Shown in pieces: positions 8,074 through 17,277 of a stretch of 64,000 nucleotides of DNA. The stretch lies in assembly GCA_943846685.1 (NCBI GenBank), contig OX044363.1, positions 62,001-126,000 on the forward strand, read 5' to 3'. Source of the stretch: an uncultured Pseudomonadales bacterium (GTDB lineage Bacteria; Pseudomonadota; Gammaproteobacteria; Pseudomonadales; Porticoccaceae). Every line of letters begins with the position of its first letter. Positions within the stretch are counted from its first letter, which is position 1. The position numbers and the translations under genes are program-made. Under the pieces are notes generated by a model. That model saw only the letters and a list, made by a program, of their open reading frames with translations. It had not been told where the DNA came from and did not search any database.

Positions 8074-11000
8074 TGTCGTTTTGATCCTTGTTATTAGCAG
8101 CTTTGTCAGCAGCCTTTCCATTACTAGCTTTAGTATCGCCCTTGGCATCTTCCAAGTCAGAAGCAAATATACGATCCACCTCAACATCGACATCATCCCA
8201 GGAGCCGGAAAGCTTATAACTGATACTCGACAGTCGATCGACCTGCTTTTCAACCAGCTTGCTAGTCACATAAACACCAGCAGCGGCTGGCAAACCACCC
8301 AGCAGAGCCACCACCCAGGGCAAATTAGTCGCCACCGGCAGGGTTGCCACCAATCGTCCTTCAACCTGCTCGTTAAGCAGATCAAAATCCCCTGCCATAC
8401 TCATACGACCCGAAGGCATTTTCATACGCAGCGGATCTCTGAGACTGGCAACGCCCTGATCAAAGTGCAAGGTACCGTTAAGTTTGTCATAAGCAAGGTT
8501 TTGGCCCACCACATCCGAAAAATCCAGTTTTAGGCGGCGTAACCAGTTGGCAAAATTAACCAGACTAACCATTTTTAAGGCTGCACCAGAACCACCGGGA
8601 GACTTATAAAAACTTCCCTCTTTGAGTTCTATGGCAAACTCACCACTAATATTTTCGCGGGAGATTTTCCACGGTTGATCCTGCCAGGCAAGGTCAAAAA
8701 CAAAGCGTCCGGACTGACTATCAACAATTTTTGGAATACCCAAACCAGAGCTCAAAAAATCGCCAATATTATCAATGCCCACTGGGCCTACTAATCTACT
8801 GGCGTATCTGCTGCCATCAAATTGCCAGAAAAATTCCGTCGACGGCTGATTTTCAAAGGCGCCGGGTTTAAGGCCAAATAGATTACCTTTAATCTGATTA
8901 AACGCTGCACCAGAGACTTCTGGTCGCAGTTCAAAGGACAGCGACCCCCAGTTATCCTCACCAATTATCAGCTGATCTACAGCAATATCCAAAGCGAGAA
9001 AGCGGCGCGGATCAATGGTCGATGCAGTGACTTTTTCTTTCAGTAGTGATGAGGGCACAGTCAAGCGACTAAGATTAATCTCTGGCACCTGCAGTGACTC
9101 ACCGGTTGGGACTAATAGATGCCCTTCAACCAAATCACTGCGCAGATCAATATCGACTAGCTGCTCGGCAAAGGTGGCTGTCGCTGCGATATCTTTAAGC
9201 TGGAAAGTGGCCAGTTCCAACTGGTCAAAGCGCAGATCAAAAACGGTTTGCCATGGGGACTGTTCAGCGCTTTCAGAACGTTCAAAAAGAGCTGCCAGAG
9301 GCCGCCACAGTTCTAACTCTGTGGTCGGTAAATAAGCAGATAATCGCAATACAGAGTCTTCAAGTTCAGCCGCAGGTCGGTCGTAGCTGATCTGTCCTGA
9401 ATTAAATTCGCCATTATTAAAGCGTAAATCAAAATGTAGATCCGAGCTTGTAATAACAGAGTTTGGGATAACAGAGCCCATAGAGTTAGAAACGTCAGGC
9501 CTGCCATCCAGAGTTGCAGTCATACGCTCAAACTCTGGGGAGAAATAGAAGGTTATATCTAACGCCTGAGAGTCCTGCGCAGATTTAACCAGAGGTGCCG
9601 GAAGATCGAGAGCGACACCTTCAAGCTGACTGCTGATCTGTAGGGTTATAGCCTCATCTTTTACCTTGGGAATACTGATTAGACCCTCAATGGGGACTGC
9701 ACCTACAACCACCTTCTGCCATGGAAACTCAACCAGCTGATTAAGACTCTCCGGCAACACATTGCCACTAAAGGCTATCTTCTGCTGATCACCAGTTTTA
9801 TACAAACGGCTGACCATTGGCTGCTGCCAAAAATTGCCCTGAATACCCTCGCCATAGAGACCCTCCTCCACAGAGAAATTCAACTGCCCCTGAATATCGG
9901 TCATGTTGATTGGCCGATTGGGAATACCAATTGAACCCTCAGAGATTGTTGTTGCGACATTATATTGACCGACTAGACTGGACTCGTTGGGATCAACCTT
10001 AGTCTTTCTCGACATGGGAATAACCAGATCCAGCTGGCTCATGGTTTTTCCACTGTAATTCCAATCACTAATTCCAGCGACATTACTCCGCAGGGGAGAC
10101 TCGGCAAGAATATTGATCAGCTCGGATAAATCGCCCTCGACCTGCGCATCGACAAACAGAAATGGTTGATTGTCGGCACCCTGTTTAGCGTAGACAACTC
10201 TGGCATCACTAACCTCTGTACTACCAACAGTGCCCGACTCCATAAATACTTCAGTGTAGCCATCATCGACCAACAACAAACTGTTTGCATCGCGAACACC
10301 GGTCCATCGAGGATCGTAATCTATATCCCCCTGAGTGGTTTTCATCATTAACTGAGTGGTCTGGGAGGAACGATCAAACTTTGGCGGTGAGTTGCGAATC
10401 AGCAGGCCAAACTCCTCTACCTGAATATCTAATATAGACTCGGCCAACCAGTTGTTAAGCTGGCCCGGCATAGAGTAAGGCAGATATTTATTGCGATGCT
10501 GGGCATCCAGATTGCGCGCACCAATCATCAGATTGACCTCTGGAGGATTACCTCCGGAAGGAATTGTCTGCTGAACAGAAAACATGATGTTTGAATTTCC
10601 GGCATCGAGCTTTGTACGAATGCTATTACTGCGAACCGTCAGCAGTTTATCGCTCGCCTGCCAGGAGACATTGATCGACCCCATCGCTTCATCAATACTC
10701 AGATAGTCTTTATATACAGAGGGAAAATACACTTCAAAACCATCGCTGTCAGCAATTGTGAACAGACCACGATCGCCGTAGATCTCTATATAGCCATCAA
10801 GCGCCTTAACGCTCGGCGTACCTTTCCACGAGGCGATACTTATCTCTTCGAGATTGGCCGAGGCATAGTATCCAACATGATCATGGCCCAGCGTCAGGGC
10901 ATTAATCACCCCCTGAGGCTGCAGATTTTCTACCGCGTTTAATACTTTTTTATCGGCGATCTGGGTACTTGAAAGCAACTCAGACATCAGTGTTAAATCG

Positions 11001-12112
11001 AGATGATTAACTGATACATCAAAATCTTTCCAGTGTGAACCCAGACGCTGAGTAAAGACTAAATCGAGAGGCTCTATCTCCGCATCCGACCAGTCGAGAT
11101 CAAAACCCTGCAGACGCAGCCCCCAATCCGACCCGGGCGTAAACCAGCCGGTCACCTCAGTTTTGATATTGGTAATAGGCGGTACATCTGCCAACCAGTT
11201 TAATGGAATCTCACCAATAGCCAACATTCCCTCAAAATCCGCAGAGCCACCGGGATGAACCGCAAACCATATCTCACCGTTGGCGTTGGCATCAAAATCG
11301 GAAAGATTGGCGAATAAACTGGGGAGTAGAGAGCGAGACAGGTCAGCGAGCGGCTCGGAGAGATTAAAGTCATCAAATCGGAAATAGCCCTCGGCGAAAA
11401 AACTCTCTACATCGGCGACATCACCATGCCCCTCAATCAAAAGGTAGGCCGGGCTTTGTGCCAGCGCTGTGGAGTCGTCTTCAGTGGCCGACTGCTGTTG
11501 TTCAGAGACAATCACCGAGAGTTCTGCGCGATGAAAATCATCGGCATTTTCCATCGCCACATCGCGGCCATTCAAGAGCATCGACTTACCCGAAAAGAAC
11601 TGCAATACAACCTGCACATCTCGAAAGCGGATTAAGCGACTGTAGGATAGCGGGTCTATAAACAGACTCAAGTCGGCATCAGAGTTGCCGCCAAACCCTT
11701 TTAATCCCCAGTTACCTGTCTCGTCCTCGACCATGGTTAACTGCAAACTATCCACTACCAGTTCTCGCCAGATAGGGGTTTTTCGGGCGATAGTCTCAAA
11801 CAGATCCAGATGGGCGCGGCCACCGCTAACCTCAATCGCAGGGGAATTATCCTCAGCAAAAACTACAGCGCGCTGAATATCCAGAATCGGAACCAGTCGC
11901 GGCCAATCGCCATTGAGCTCGCCGAGCTCAACCCGCAGGCCAATCTGGTCCTCAATTATCTGTTGAATGTCCGCTCGGTAGCTGTCGATGCCGGCAATAG
12001 TCTGGCGGCCGATCACCACCAGTATTACCGTGCCGATAATCAGCAGGGCTATTGTTAGCCATAGCCAGCGAATCGCGCTTTTAAATGCTTTACCCATCTT
12101 CGCTATAGCCAT
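8051..12112 (-). CDS. yhdP: YhdP-family AsmA-like intermembrane phospholipid transport protein
   Basis: YhdP is one of the AsmA-like bridge proteins (with TamB and YdbH) that carry phospholipid across the periplasm to the outer membrane. The 1353-residue product has an N-terminal membrane anchor at about residues 13-35. A very long beta-strand-rich periplasmic region follows, ending with an AsmA-type C-terminal segment (S-G-R-M-S-M-A-G-D-F-D-L near 1240). The acidic and lysine-rich tail is low complexity. The length is close to the 1266-residue E. coli protein. It lies 6 nt downstream of rng, as is common in this class. Confidence 0.9.
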   Translation of the reverse strand: MAIAKMGKAFKSAIRWLWLTIALLIIGTVILVVIGRQTIAGIDSYRADIQQIIEDQIGLRVELGELNGDWPRLVPILDIQRAVVFAEDNSPAIEVSGGRAHLDLFETIARKTPIWRELVVDSLQLTMVEDETGNWGLKGFGGNSDADLSLFIDPLSYSRLIRFRDVQVVLQFFSGKSMLLNGRDVAMENADDFHRAELSVIVSEQQQSATEDDSTALAQSPAYLLIEGHGDVADVESFFAEGYFRFDDFNLSEPLADLSRSLLPSLFANLSDFDANANGEIWFAVHPGGSADFEGMLAIGEIPLNWLADVPPITNIKTEVTGWFTPGSDWGLRLQGFDLDWSDAEIEPLDLVFTQRLGSHWKDFDVSVNHLDLTLMSELLSSTQIADKKVLNAVENLQPQGVINALTLGHDHVGYYASANLEEISIASWKGTPSVKALDGYIEIYGDRGLFTIADSDGFEVYFPSVYKDYLSIDEAMGSINVSWQASDKLLTVRSNSIRTKLDAGNSNIMFSVQQTIPSGGNPPEVNLMIGARNLDAQHRNKYLPYSMPGQLNNWLAESILDIQVEEFGLLIRNSPPKFDRSSQTTQLMMKTTQGDIDYDPRWTGVRDANSLLLVDDGYTEVFMESGTVGSTEVSDARVVYAKQGADNQPFLFVDAQVEGDLSELINILAESPLRSNVAGISDWNYSGKTMSQLDLVIPMSRKTKVDPNESSLVGQYNVATTISEGSIGIPNRPINMTDIQGQLNFSVEEGLYGEGIQGNFWQQPMVSRLYKTGDQQKIAFSGNVLPESLNQLVEFPWQKVVVGAVPIEGLISIPKVKDEAITLQISSQLEGVALDLPAPLVKSAQDSQALDITFYFSPEFERMTATLDGRPDVSNSMGSVIPNSVITSSDLHFDLRFNNGEFNSGQISYDRPAAELEDSVLRLSAYLPTTELELWRPLAALFERSESAEQSPWQTVFDLRFDQLELATFQLKDIAATATFAEQLVDIDLRSDLVEGHLLVPTGESLQVPEINLSRLTVPSSLLKEKVTASTIDPRRFLALDIAVDQLIIGEDNWGSLSFELRPEVSGAAFNQIKGNLFGLKPGAFENQPSTEFFWQFDGSRYASRLVGPVGIDNIGDFLSSGLGIPKIVDSQSGRFVFDLAWQDQPWKISRENISGEFAIELKEGSFYKSPGGSGAALKMVSLVNFANWLRRLKLDFSDVVGQNLAYDKLNGTLHFDQGVASLRDPLRMKMPSGRMSMAGDFDLLNEQVEGRLVATLPVATNLPWVVALLGGLPAAAGVYVTSKLVEKQVDRLSSISYKLSGSWDDVDVEVDRIFASDLEDAKGDTKASNGKAADKAANNKDQNDNDPEKKQ

Positions 12113-12118
12113 GTCTGA

Positions 12119-13582
12119 TTAAACCGGAATAATATCAAACTGTTCGAGAGGATAGAGACTCTCAACTCTGAACTGAATTGTCCGACCAATAAATTGCTCT
12201 AGATCTGCCACCTCCGAAGAGTCTTCATCCAGGAGATATTCAATCACCGAGGGTGGCGCCAATACCTGCAAACTATCACATTCATAGGCGCGAGCCACTC
12301 TCAAGATATCACGAAGTATTTCGTAGCTCACTGACTCAGGGGATTTAACATAGCCGCGACCCTGACAGGTCGGGCACTCGCCACACATAATCTGTCCGAG
12401 ACTCTGACTGGTGCGCTTGCGTGTTGCCTGCACTAATCCCAGCTCGGTAACCCCTGAAATTATTGTTCTAACACGATCTCGACCCACCGCTTTTTCAAAG
12501 GTGCGTAGCACCTGACGGCGGTGTTCAGCATTTTTCATATCGATAAAATCGACAATAACAATGCCACCAAGATTGCGGATACGCATCTGCCGAGCAATCG
12601 CCACCGCCGCTTCAAGATTGGTTTTATAGATAGTTTCTTCAAGATTGCGGCGCCCGACAAAGGCTCCCGTATTCACATCGATAGTCGACATGGCTTCCGT
12701 CTGATCAAACACCAGAGAGCCACCGGATTTCAGAACCACCTTGCGCTGAAGCGCCTTGGTAATCTCATCCTCAATGCCGTAAAGGTAAAACAGCGGTCGT
12801 TCACCGGGGTAATGCTCGAGCAGACGGACAATTTCCGGATTAAATTTATTAGCAAAAGACGTCAGCTTTTCGAGAATCTCACGGGAATCAACGCGAATTT
12901 TCTCGACCTCGGGGCGCACCATATCCCGCAGCACGCGCTTGTAGAGCGGCAGATCTTCATACAGACGACAGGGTGCTACCGCAGAGACCTTGCGTTCTAA
13001 AAGATCCTCCCACAGCCGATTGAGAAAACTCACGGCATTGCGCAACTCAGCTTCTGTGGCACCCTCAGCAACGGTGCGCAAAATATAGCCGCCGCTGACT
13101 TGCAACTCATCGACGACCTTGGTCAGTGTTGTTTTGAGTCGCTCGCGTTCCTCTTCATCTTCAAGGCGCTGGGAGATACCTATACGATCTACATCGGGCA
13201 TATAAACCAGATTGTAGGAGGCTATGGAAAGCTCCGCAGAGAGCCGTGCCCCTTTGGAGCCCACAGGGTCTTTTATCACCTGAACAACGAGCTGCTGGCC
13301 ATCGTGAAGTAGACGGGAAATATCTGCCGATTCAGCATCGGCTTTCTTATTACTGCGCTGAACCAGATCATCGACATGCAAAAATGCGGTGCGCTCTTCG
13401 CCAATATCTATAAAGGCTGCCTGCATACCGGGCAGCACTCGAACCACCTTACCCTTATAGATATTGCCAACCAAGCCACGCTTCTTATTGCGCTCGACAT
13501 GGATTTCCTGAGGCACGCCGTTCTCGACAACTGCCACGCGGGTTTCCATCGGCGTAATATTGATTAGTATTTCTTGGCTCAT
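12119..13582 (-). CDS. rng: Ribonuclease G
   Basis: RNase G is an endoribonuclease that matures the 5' end of 16S rRNA and degrades some mRNAs. The 487-residue product starts M-S-Q-E-I-L-I-N. It has an S1-like RNA-binding domain at about 35-125, the DNase-I-like catalytic core with the metal-binding aspartates in I-D-V-N-T-G (about 300) and V-D-F-I-D-M (about 344), and a C-G-E-C-P-x-C zinc-link motif near 405. It lacks the long RNase E scaffold tail. It lies between maf and yhdP. Confidence 0.97.
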   Translation of the reverse strand: MSQEILINITPMETRVAVVENGVPQEIHVERNKKRGLVGNIYKGKVVRVLPGMQAAFIDIGEERTAFLHVDDLVQRSNKKADAESADISRLLHDGQQLVVQVIKDPVGSKGARLSAELSIASYNLVYMPDVDRIGISQRLEDEEERERLKTTLTKVVDELQVSGGYILRTVAEGATEAELRNAVSFLNRLWEDLLERKVSAVAPCRLYEDLPLYKRVLRDMVRPEVEKIRVDSREILEKLTSFANKFNPEIVRLLEHYPGERPLFYLYGIEDEITKALQRKVVLKSGGSLVFDQTEAMSTIDVNTGAFVGRRNLEETIYKTNLEAAVAIARQMRIRNLGGIVIVDFIDMKNAEHRRQVLRTFEKAVGRDRVRTIISGVTELGLVQATRKRTSQSLGQIMCGECPTCQGRGYVKSPESVSYEILRDILRVARAYECDSLQVLAPPSVIEYLLDEDSSEVADLEQFIGRTIQFRVESLYPLEQFDIIPV

Positions 13583-13630
13583 AGCACTTCCTGGCTTAAA
13601 ACATTTTCTAACTTAGGGCATTTCCAAACT

Positions 13631-14230
13631 CTATTTTGTACCCGTATTCCATAGCGGCACAGAAAACTTATTTAACAGCTGCTCAGTCTCTGCCAGCGGC
13701 AGACCTACAACAGCACTGTAACTGCCTTCGAGTTTTTCAACAAAAACCCCACCGCGACCCTGAATCGCATAGGCGCCGGCCTTGCCCTGCGGCTCACCGG
13801 TCTGCCAGTAGGTGAGACACTCAGATTGGTTAATTGTGCGAAACCCCACCCGGGTTTCTGCAATCACCATAGCGGTGTCAGCGCCATTATCTATAGCCAC
13901 TGCAGTGTAAACACTATGCACCTTGCCAGACAGCGCCAACAGCATTGTCTCAGCCTGTTTCTGATCTTGCGGCTTGCCAAAAATTTGGTCGTCAAAAACC
14001 ACAATCGTGTCAGCCCCCAGACTCGGCAACTGACCTTCTTGACGGCTAAAGCCTGCCTGAGCTTTTTCCACCGCCAGACGAGACACATAATCGACTGGAG
14101 ATTCACCCTCGCGACGGCTCTCGTCAATATCTACCGCTAGCACCGAAAAGCTCACCCCGATCTGCTCAAGAAGATCGCTGCGACGGGGAGAGGCAGAAGC
14201 CAGTAAAAGCTGGGGGGTGGTTATTTGCAA
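13631..14230 (-). CDS. maf: Maf-family nucleoside triphosphate pyrophosphatase
   Basis: Maf proteins hydrolyse canonical or modified nucleoside triphosphates to monophosphates; the mreBCD-linked copy is usually the YhdE type acting on dTTP/UTP. The 199-residue product begins with the signature L-L-L-A-S-A-S-P-R-R-S-D-L-L at about 8-21. It has the conserved G-A-D-T-I-V-V-F and G-K-P segments near 68-85 and Y-A-I-Q-G-R-G-G at about 153-160. The substrate subclass is inferred from context. Confidence 0.95.
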   Translation of the reverse strand: MQITTPQLLLASASPRRSDLLEQIGVSFSVLAVDIDESRREGESPVDYVSRLAVEKAQAGFSRQEGQLPSLGADTIVVFDDQIFGKPQDQKQAETMLLALSGKVHSVYTAVAIDNGADTAMVIAETRVGFRTINQSECLTYWQTGEPQGKAGAYAIQGRGGVFVEKLEGSYSAVVGLPLAETEQLLNKFSVPLWNTGTK

Positions 14231-14233
14231 AAT

Positions 14234-14274
14234 AAGCCCTCAGCGTTCATTGGTAAAAAGCCCTTAGCGTTCAT
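14234..14274 (-). repeat. Near-perfect 17-bp direct repeat over the mreD stop codon
   Basis: Plus-strand copies at 14234-14250 and 14258-14274 (aagccctcagcgttcat and aagcccttagcgttcat) differ at one base. On the minus strand the copy at 14258-14274 contains the mreD stop codon, and the second copy follows in the mreD-maf gap with a duplicated stop. Confidence 0.8.
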
Positions 14275-14740
14275 CAATACATAGCCGCGTAATAAATTTA
14301 TCGATCAGCGGCCAGGTCAATGCAGAAAACAGTGTTTTCATCAGCAGATGGTCCATTGCCGTGGGCAGCCCGGACAAGATTAAAATGCTCGCCTCGAGAA
14401 AACCCACCAAAAGAATAATCAGATAAACCAGCAATGTACGCTGAATAATCGACAGGTACTTAACCCAGCGACTAACAATAACCACCAGAGTACCGCAGAG
14501 GGCAAACACCAACACTGAATGGCCGAGCGTTGTCTGCAAAAGAAAGTCTGCTAACAAGCCGACCCCAGCGGCAAAGAATATCCCGAACTCCGTGGGTCGA
14601 TGAAAAACCCAGCCCATGGTGACCAGTAATAAAAAATTGGGTTTCCAGACAATCCAGTCGCCGCTGACCGGCATAACACTGAAGATGACGGCGATAACCA
14701 GCGACAGTAACATAGCAGCAGTGTGGTTAACCGGCGCCAT
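14264..14740 (-). CDS. mreD: Rod shape-determining protein MreD
   Basis: MreD is a polytopic inner-membrane component of the elongasome that works with MreB and MreC in lateral wall synthesis. The 158-residue product is almost entirely hydrophobic with about five predicted membrane helices (for example around 8-24, 60-75, 78-92, 99-118) and ends in a short charged tail. The start overlaps the mreC stop by 1 nt. Its stop lies within a duplicated sequence. Confidence 0.93.
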   Translation of the reverse strand: MAPVNHTAAMLLSLVIAVIFSVMPVSGDWIVWKPNFLLLVTMGWVFHRPTEFGIFFAAGVGLLADFLLQTTLGHSVLVFALCGTLVVIVSRWVKYLSIIQRTLLVYLIILLVGFLEASILILSGLPTAMDHLLMKTLFSALTWPLIDKFITRLCIDER

Positions 14741-15585
14741 TATTCAGTGCTATCCAAAACGCCATCTTTAGAGGTGTAGAGCAAGAGTAAGTGGCGACTG
14801 CGATCGATCTCTGCCGAGGGATCTACGCTGATCTTAAGAAAGCTGTCTCCCGCTTCCTGCTCGATACTTATAATCGTACCCACTGGATAGCCAACCGGGT
14901 AAAGCCCCCCCAACCCAGAACTGACCAGTTTGTCACCCTCTTTAATATCGGCGGTGGGCGAGACAAACTTTAAACTCAGCAGATTGTAATCCGACGAACC
15001 CTCAGCAATTGAACGCACACCGTTGCGCAATACCTGCACCGGCAGCGCGTGGCTGCTGTCAGTGATCAATAAGGCCGTACTGTGATTCTTGTGAACAGTA
15101 ATAATCTGCCCCATCAGCCCCTCGGCATCAAGCAGTGGCTGACCGACAAAGACACCATCATCAGTGCCGCGATCAATACTTAATGTATGGCGCTGGGGGT
15201 TAGCTGAGACACCGATCACCTCAGTGACCAGTACGCTGTCCATCACAAGCTCGGTGGCATTTAGCAGGCGGCGAAGACGCAGGTTTTCGGCGGCCAGATC
15301 AGACATACGCTGCAATTGACCGTGGTAGATCAGGCTCTCTTTTGTGAGACGCAGATTTTCGCTCTCAAGCTCAGAGCGTGAAGCGACACTGCTGGTGCCC
15401 CACTCCTGAACCCGCTGGGGGATATTTGAAAACCAATAGAGAGGCCGCACCAGATTATCGACGGCGCTGTAAACAGGTTTTAACCAGGGGGTAAACACGT
15501 CCACCATCATAAATAGCAGAGCGATAAATGCGACGCTTAGAAACTTTCTCGCCGAAGAGGATGTTTTACTAAAAACGTTTCTGAT
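14740..15585 (-). CDS. mreC: Rod shape-determining protein MreC (apparent AUC start)
   Basis: MreC is a bitopic elongasome protein whose periplasmic coiled coil and beta-barrels organise wall synthesis. The first in-frame ATG (15510) would begin inside the membrane anchor and has no ribosome binding site. The frame stays open upstream and encodes the normal N-terminus, R-N-V-F-S-K-T-S-S-S-A-R-K-F-L, then a membrane segment. No ATG, GTG or TTG exists between the upstream stop and 15510. A strong GGGAGAGGA (15597-15589) lies just before an ATC at 15583-15585, which I take as the start; a CTG at 15607-15609 is the alternative. The coiled coil (about 75-110) and MreC barrel domains are otherwise intact. 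Confidence 0.85.
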   Translation of the reverse strand: MRNVFSKTSSSARKFLSVAFIALLFMMVDVFTPWLKPVYSAVDNLVRPLYWFSNIPQRVQEWGTSSVASRSELESENLRLTKESLIYHGQLQRMSDLAAENLRLRRLLNATELVMDSVLVTEVIGVSANPQRHTLSIDRGTDDGVFVGQPLLDAEGLMGQIITVHKNHSTALLITDSSHALPVQVLRNGVRSIAEGSSDYNLLSLKFVSPTADIKEGDKLVSSGLGGLYPVGYPVGTIISIEQEAGDSFLKISVDPSAEIDRSRHLLLLYTSKDGVLDSTE

Positions 15586-15588
15586 AAA

Positions 15589-15597
15589 TCCTCTCCC
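15589..15597 (-). promoter_or_regulatory. Ribosome binding site that decides the mreC start
   Basis: GGGAGAGGA on the minus strand, with GGAG ending 7 nt before the ATC codon at 15585-15583. It is the only convincing Shine-Dalgarno sequence in the mreB-mreC gap and supports initiation upstream of the internal ATG pair at 15510. Confidence 0.6.
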
Positions 15598-15644
15598 GAT
15601 CGCCAGCAGGCAGTGTCAAAGCAGCTACCCGCTAGCCAAACAGC

Positions 15645-16679
15645 TTAGAAAGTTAAAGAATTAATCTTGTTGTTGTCCATCATCTCAAGTGCCTCACCGC
15701 CACCACGTGCCACACAGGTCAGAGGTTCTTCAGAGAGAATCACTGGCAAGCCAGTCTCAGCGGTTAACAGTCGATCCAAATCACGCAACATCGAACCACC
15801 ACCGGTTAATACAATACCAGTCTCGGCAATATCAGATGCCAGCTCTGGAGGAGACTGCTCGAGTACGCGCTTAACCGCCTGCACAATACCGGCCAGCGGC
15901 TCCTGCAGTGACTCGAGAATTTCATCACTGTTAAGGGTAAAGCTCTTGGGAACACCTTCGGCGAGGTTACGACCGCGAACATCGATCTCGCGAACCTCTT
16001 TCGACAGATAGGCACCGCCAATTTCCATCTTGATGCGCTCAGCTGTGCTGTCACCAATCACGCTGCCATACTTGCGACGTACAAAGTTGACGATCGACTC
16101 ATCAAAACGGTCACCGCCAATACGTACAGAATCGGAGAACACCACACCGTTCAAGGACAGGATGGCGATCTCAGTGGTACCACCACCAATATCCACCACC
16201 ATGGAGCCTACCGCTTCTTCAACCGGCATGCCTGCACCCATAGCCGCCGCCATTGGTTCTTCAATCAAAAATACCTCGCGAGCACCGGCACTGTAGGCCG
16301 ACTCTTTAATCGCACGCTTCTCAACCTCGGTGGCCATACAGGGTACACAGATCAATACGCGGGGGCTGGGAGGAACAAAACTGGACGCGTGAACTTTCTT
16401 AATAAAATGCTGCAGCATCTTCTCAGTAACCTGGAAGTCTGCAATAACCCCGTCTTTTAAGGGGCGAATCGCGGTGATATTGCCGGGTGTACGACCGAGC
16501 ATACGCTTTGCATCAACACCCACGGCTTCAATAATTTTTTGCCCGAGGTGATGGCGGATAGCAACCACCGAAGGTTCGTTGAGAACAATACCTTTTTCAC
16601 GCACATAGATAAGTGTATTTGCTGTTCCCAGATCGATCGAGAGATCACTTGAAAAGAACCCGCGTATTTTTTTAAACAT
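15645..16679 (-). CDS. mreB: Rod shape-determining protein MreB
   Basis: MreB is the bacterial actin homologue that guides lateral peptidoglycan synthesis. The 344-residue product has the ATPase phosphate-1 loop D-L-G-T-A-N-T-L at about 17-24. It has the phosphate-2 motif V-D-I-G-G-G-T-T-E at about 162-170 and the adenosine motif T-G-G-G-S-M-L-R near 290. It is first in the mreBCD-maf-rng-yhdP-nit direction, with a roughly 300-nt divergent region shared with gatC. Confidence 0.98.
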   Translation of the reverse strand: MFKKIRGFFSSDLSIDLGTANTLIYVREKGIVLNEPSVVAIRHHLGQKIIEAVGVDAKRMLGRTPGNITAIRPLKDGVIADFQVTEKMLQHFIKKVHASSFVPPSPRVLICVPCMATEVEKRAIKESAYSAGAREVFLIEEPMAAAMGAGMPVEEAVGSMVVDIGGGTTEIAILSLNGVVFSDSVRIGGDRFDESIVNFVRRKYGSVIGDSTAERIKMEIGGAYLSKEVREIDVRGRNLAEGVPKSFTLNSDEILESLQEPLAGIVQAVKRVLEQSPPELASDIAETGIVLTGGGSMLRDLDRLLTAETGLPVILSEEPLTCVARGGGEALEMMDNNKINSLTF

Positions 16680-16978
16680 CTAATCGATATTCCCTAATTT
16701 TTAGCCCTGTTTGAACAACAAAACCGACGGTTTATTTAATCGGCAAATTTAACAGCGGCGGAACCGCAGAGCAAGCACTCACTGCGTCTTTTGTGTTATT
16801 TTTAAAACATTCTAACTGATCTTTTAGCAAGTTGCTGTCATCTGTAGAAAAACTCGTAAAAAAGCATATGAAATCAGTGTTATAAGTGCTCCACCCCCTT
16901 AACCTGATCGGCTTATTTATGGTACCTTACGCGACCCTTATTCAGGGTATTTACCGAGCAGAGCTAACGGATAATTTA
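16680..16978. other. Divergent mreB/gatC intergenic region (299 bp)
   Basis: No gene, RNA or clear promoter consensus was recognised. The region is AT-rich near mreB. A TATAAG at 16881-16886 could be a -10 element for the gat operon, but no matching -35 was seen. An in-frame extension of gatC runs to 16886 but lacks family similarity. Confidence 0.4.
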
Positions 16979-17266
16979 ATGAGTATCGAACGCAGAGAAA
17001 TTGAAAAGCTGGCGACGCTATCGCGTATCGCCATCAACGAAGAGACTATCAATGAAGTGTCGCAGCGATTAGGCAGTGTTCTCGAACTTGTCGATCAGCT
17101 GCAGGCAGTCGACACCGATGGCGTAGAAGCCATGTCTCATCCCATGCAAGCCACCCAGCGCCTGCGTGAAGACGAAGTCACCGAACTCAATAGACGTGAA
17201 GCCTTGCAGGCGATAGCGCCAGAAACCGAAGACGGCCTATTTTTAGTGCCTAAAGTCATAGAATAA
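16979..17266 (+). CDS. gatC: Aspartyl/glutamyl-tRNA amidotransferase subunit C
   Basis: GatC stabilises the GatCAB complex, which converts Glu-tRNA(Gln) and/or Asp-tRNA(Asn) to the amidated forms. The 95-residue product begins [16 protein letters not shown], the usual GatC start. The in-frame 31-codon upstream extension is rejected. The family segment [12 protein letters not shown] near 36-47 is present. gatA follows after 11 nt. Presence of gatCAB implies that at least one of GlnRS or AsnRS is bypassed in this organism. Confidence 0.94.
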   Translation: MSIERREIEKLATLSRIAINEETINEVSQRLGSVLELVDQLQAVDTDGVEAMSHPMQATQRLREDEVTELNRREALQAIAPETEDGLFLVPKVIE

Positions 17267-17277
17267 GCAGGCCAATA

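Noticed and set aside
8073..8253. N-terminal extension of the nitrilase-family gene to 8253
   Set aside because: The extra 60 codons lie within the yhdP coding region and do not resemble the family; the ATG at 8073 gives the standard N-terminus.
12521..13000. Long open frame (159 codons) on the plus strand inside rng
   Set aside because: It is antisense to a clear RNase G gene, has no family resemblance and no ribosome binding site.
16886..16978. 31-codon extension of gatC
   Set aside because: The extension has no family similarity, and M-S-I-E-R-R at 16979 is the usual GatC start.
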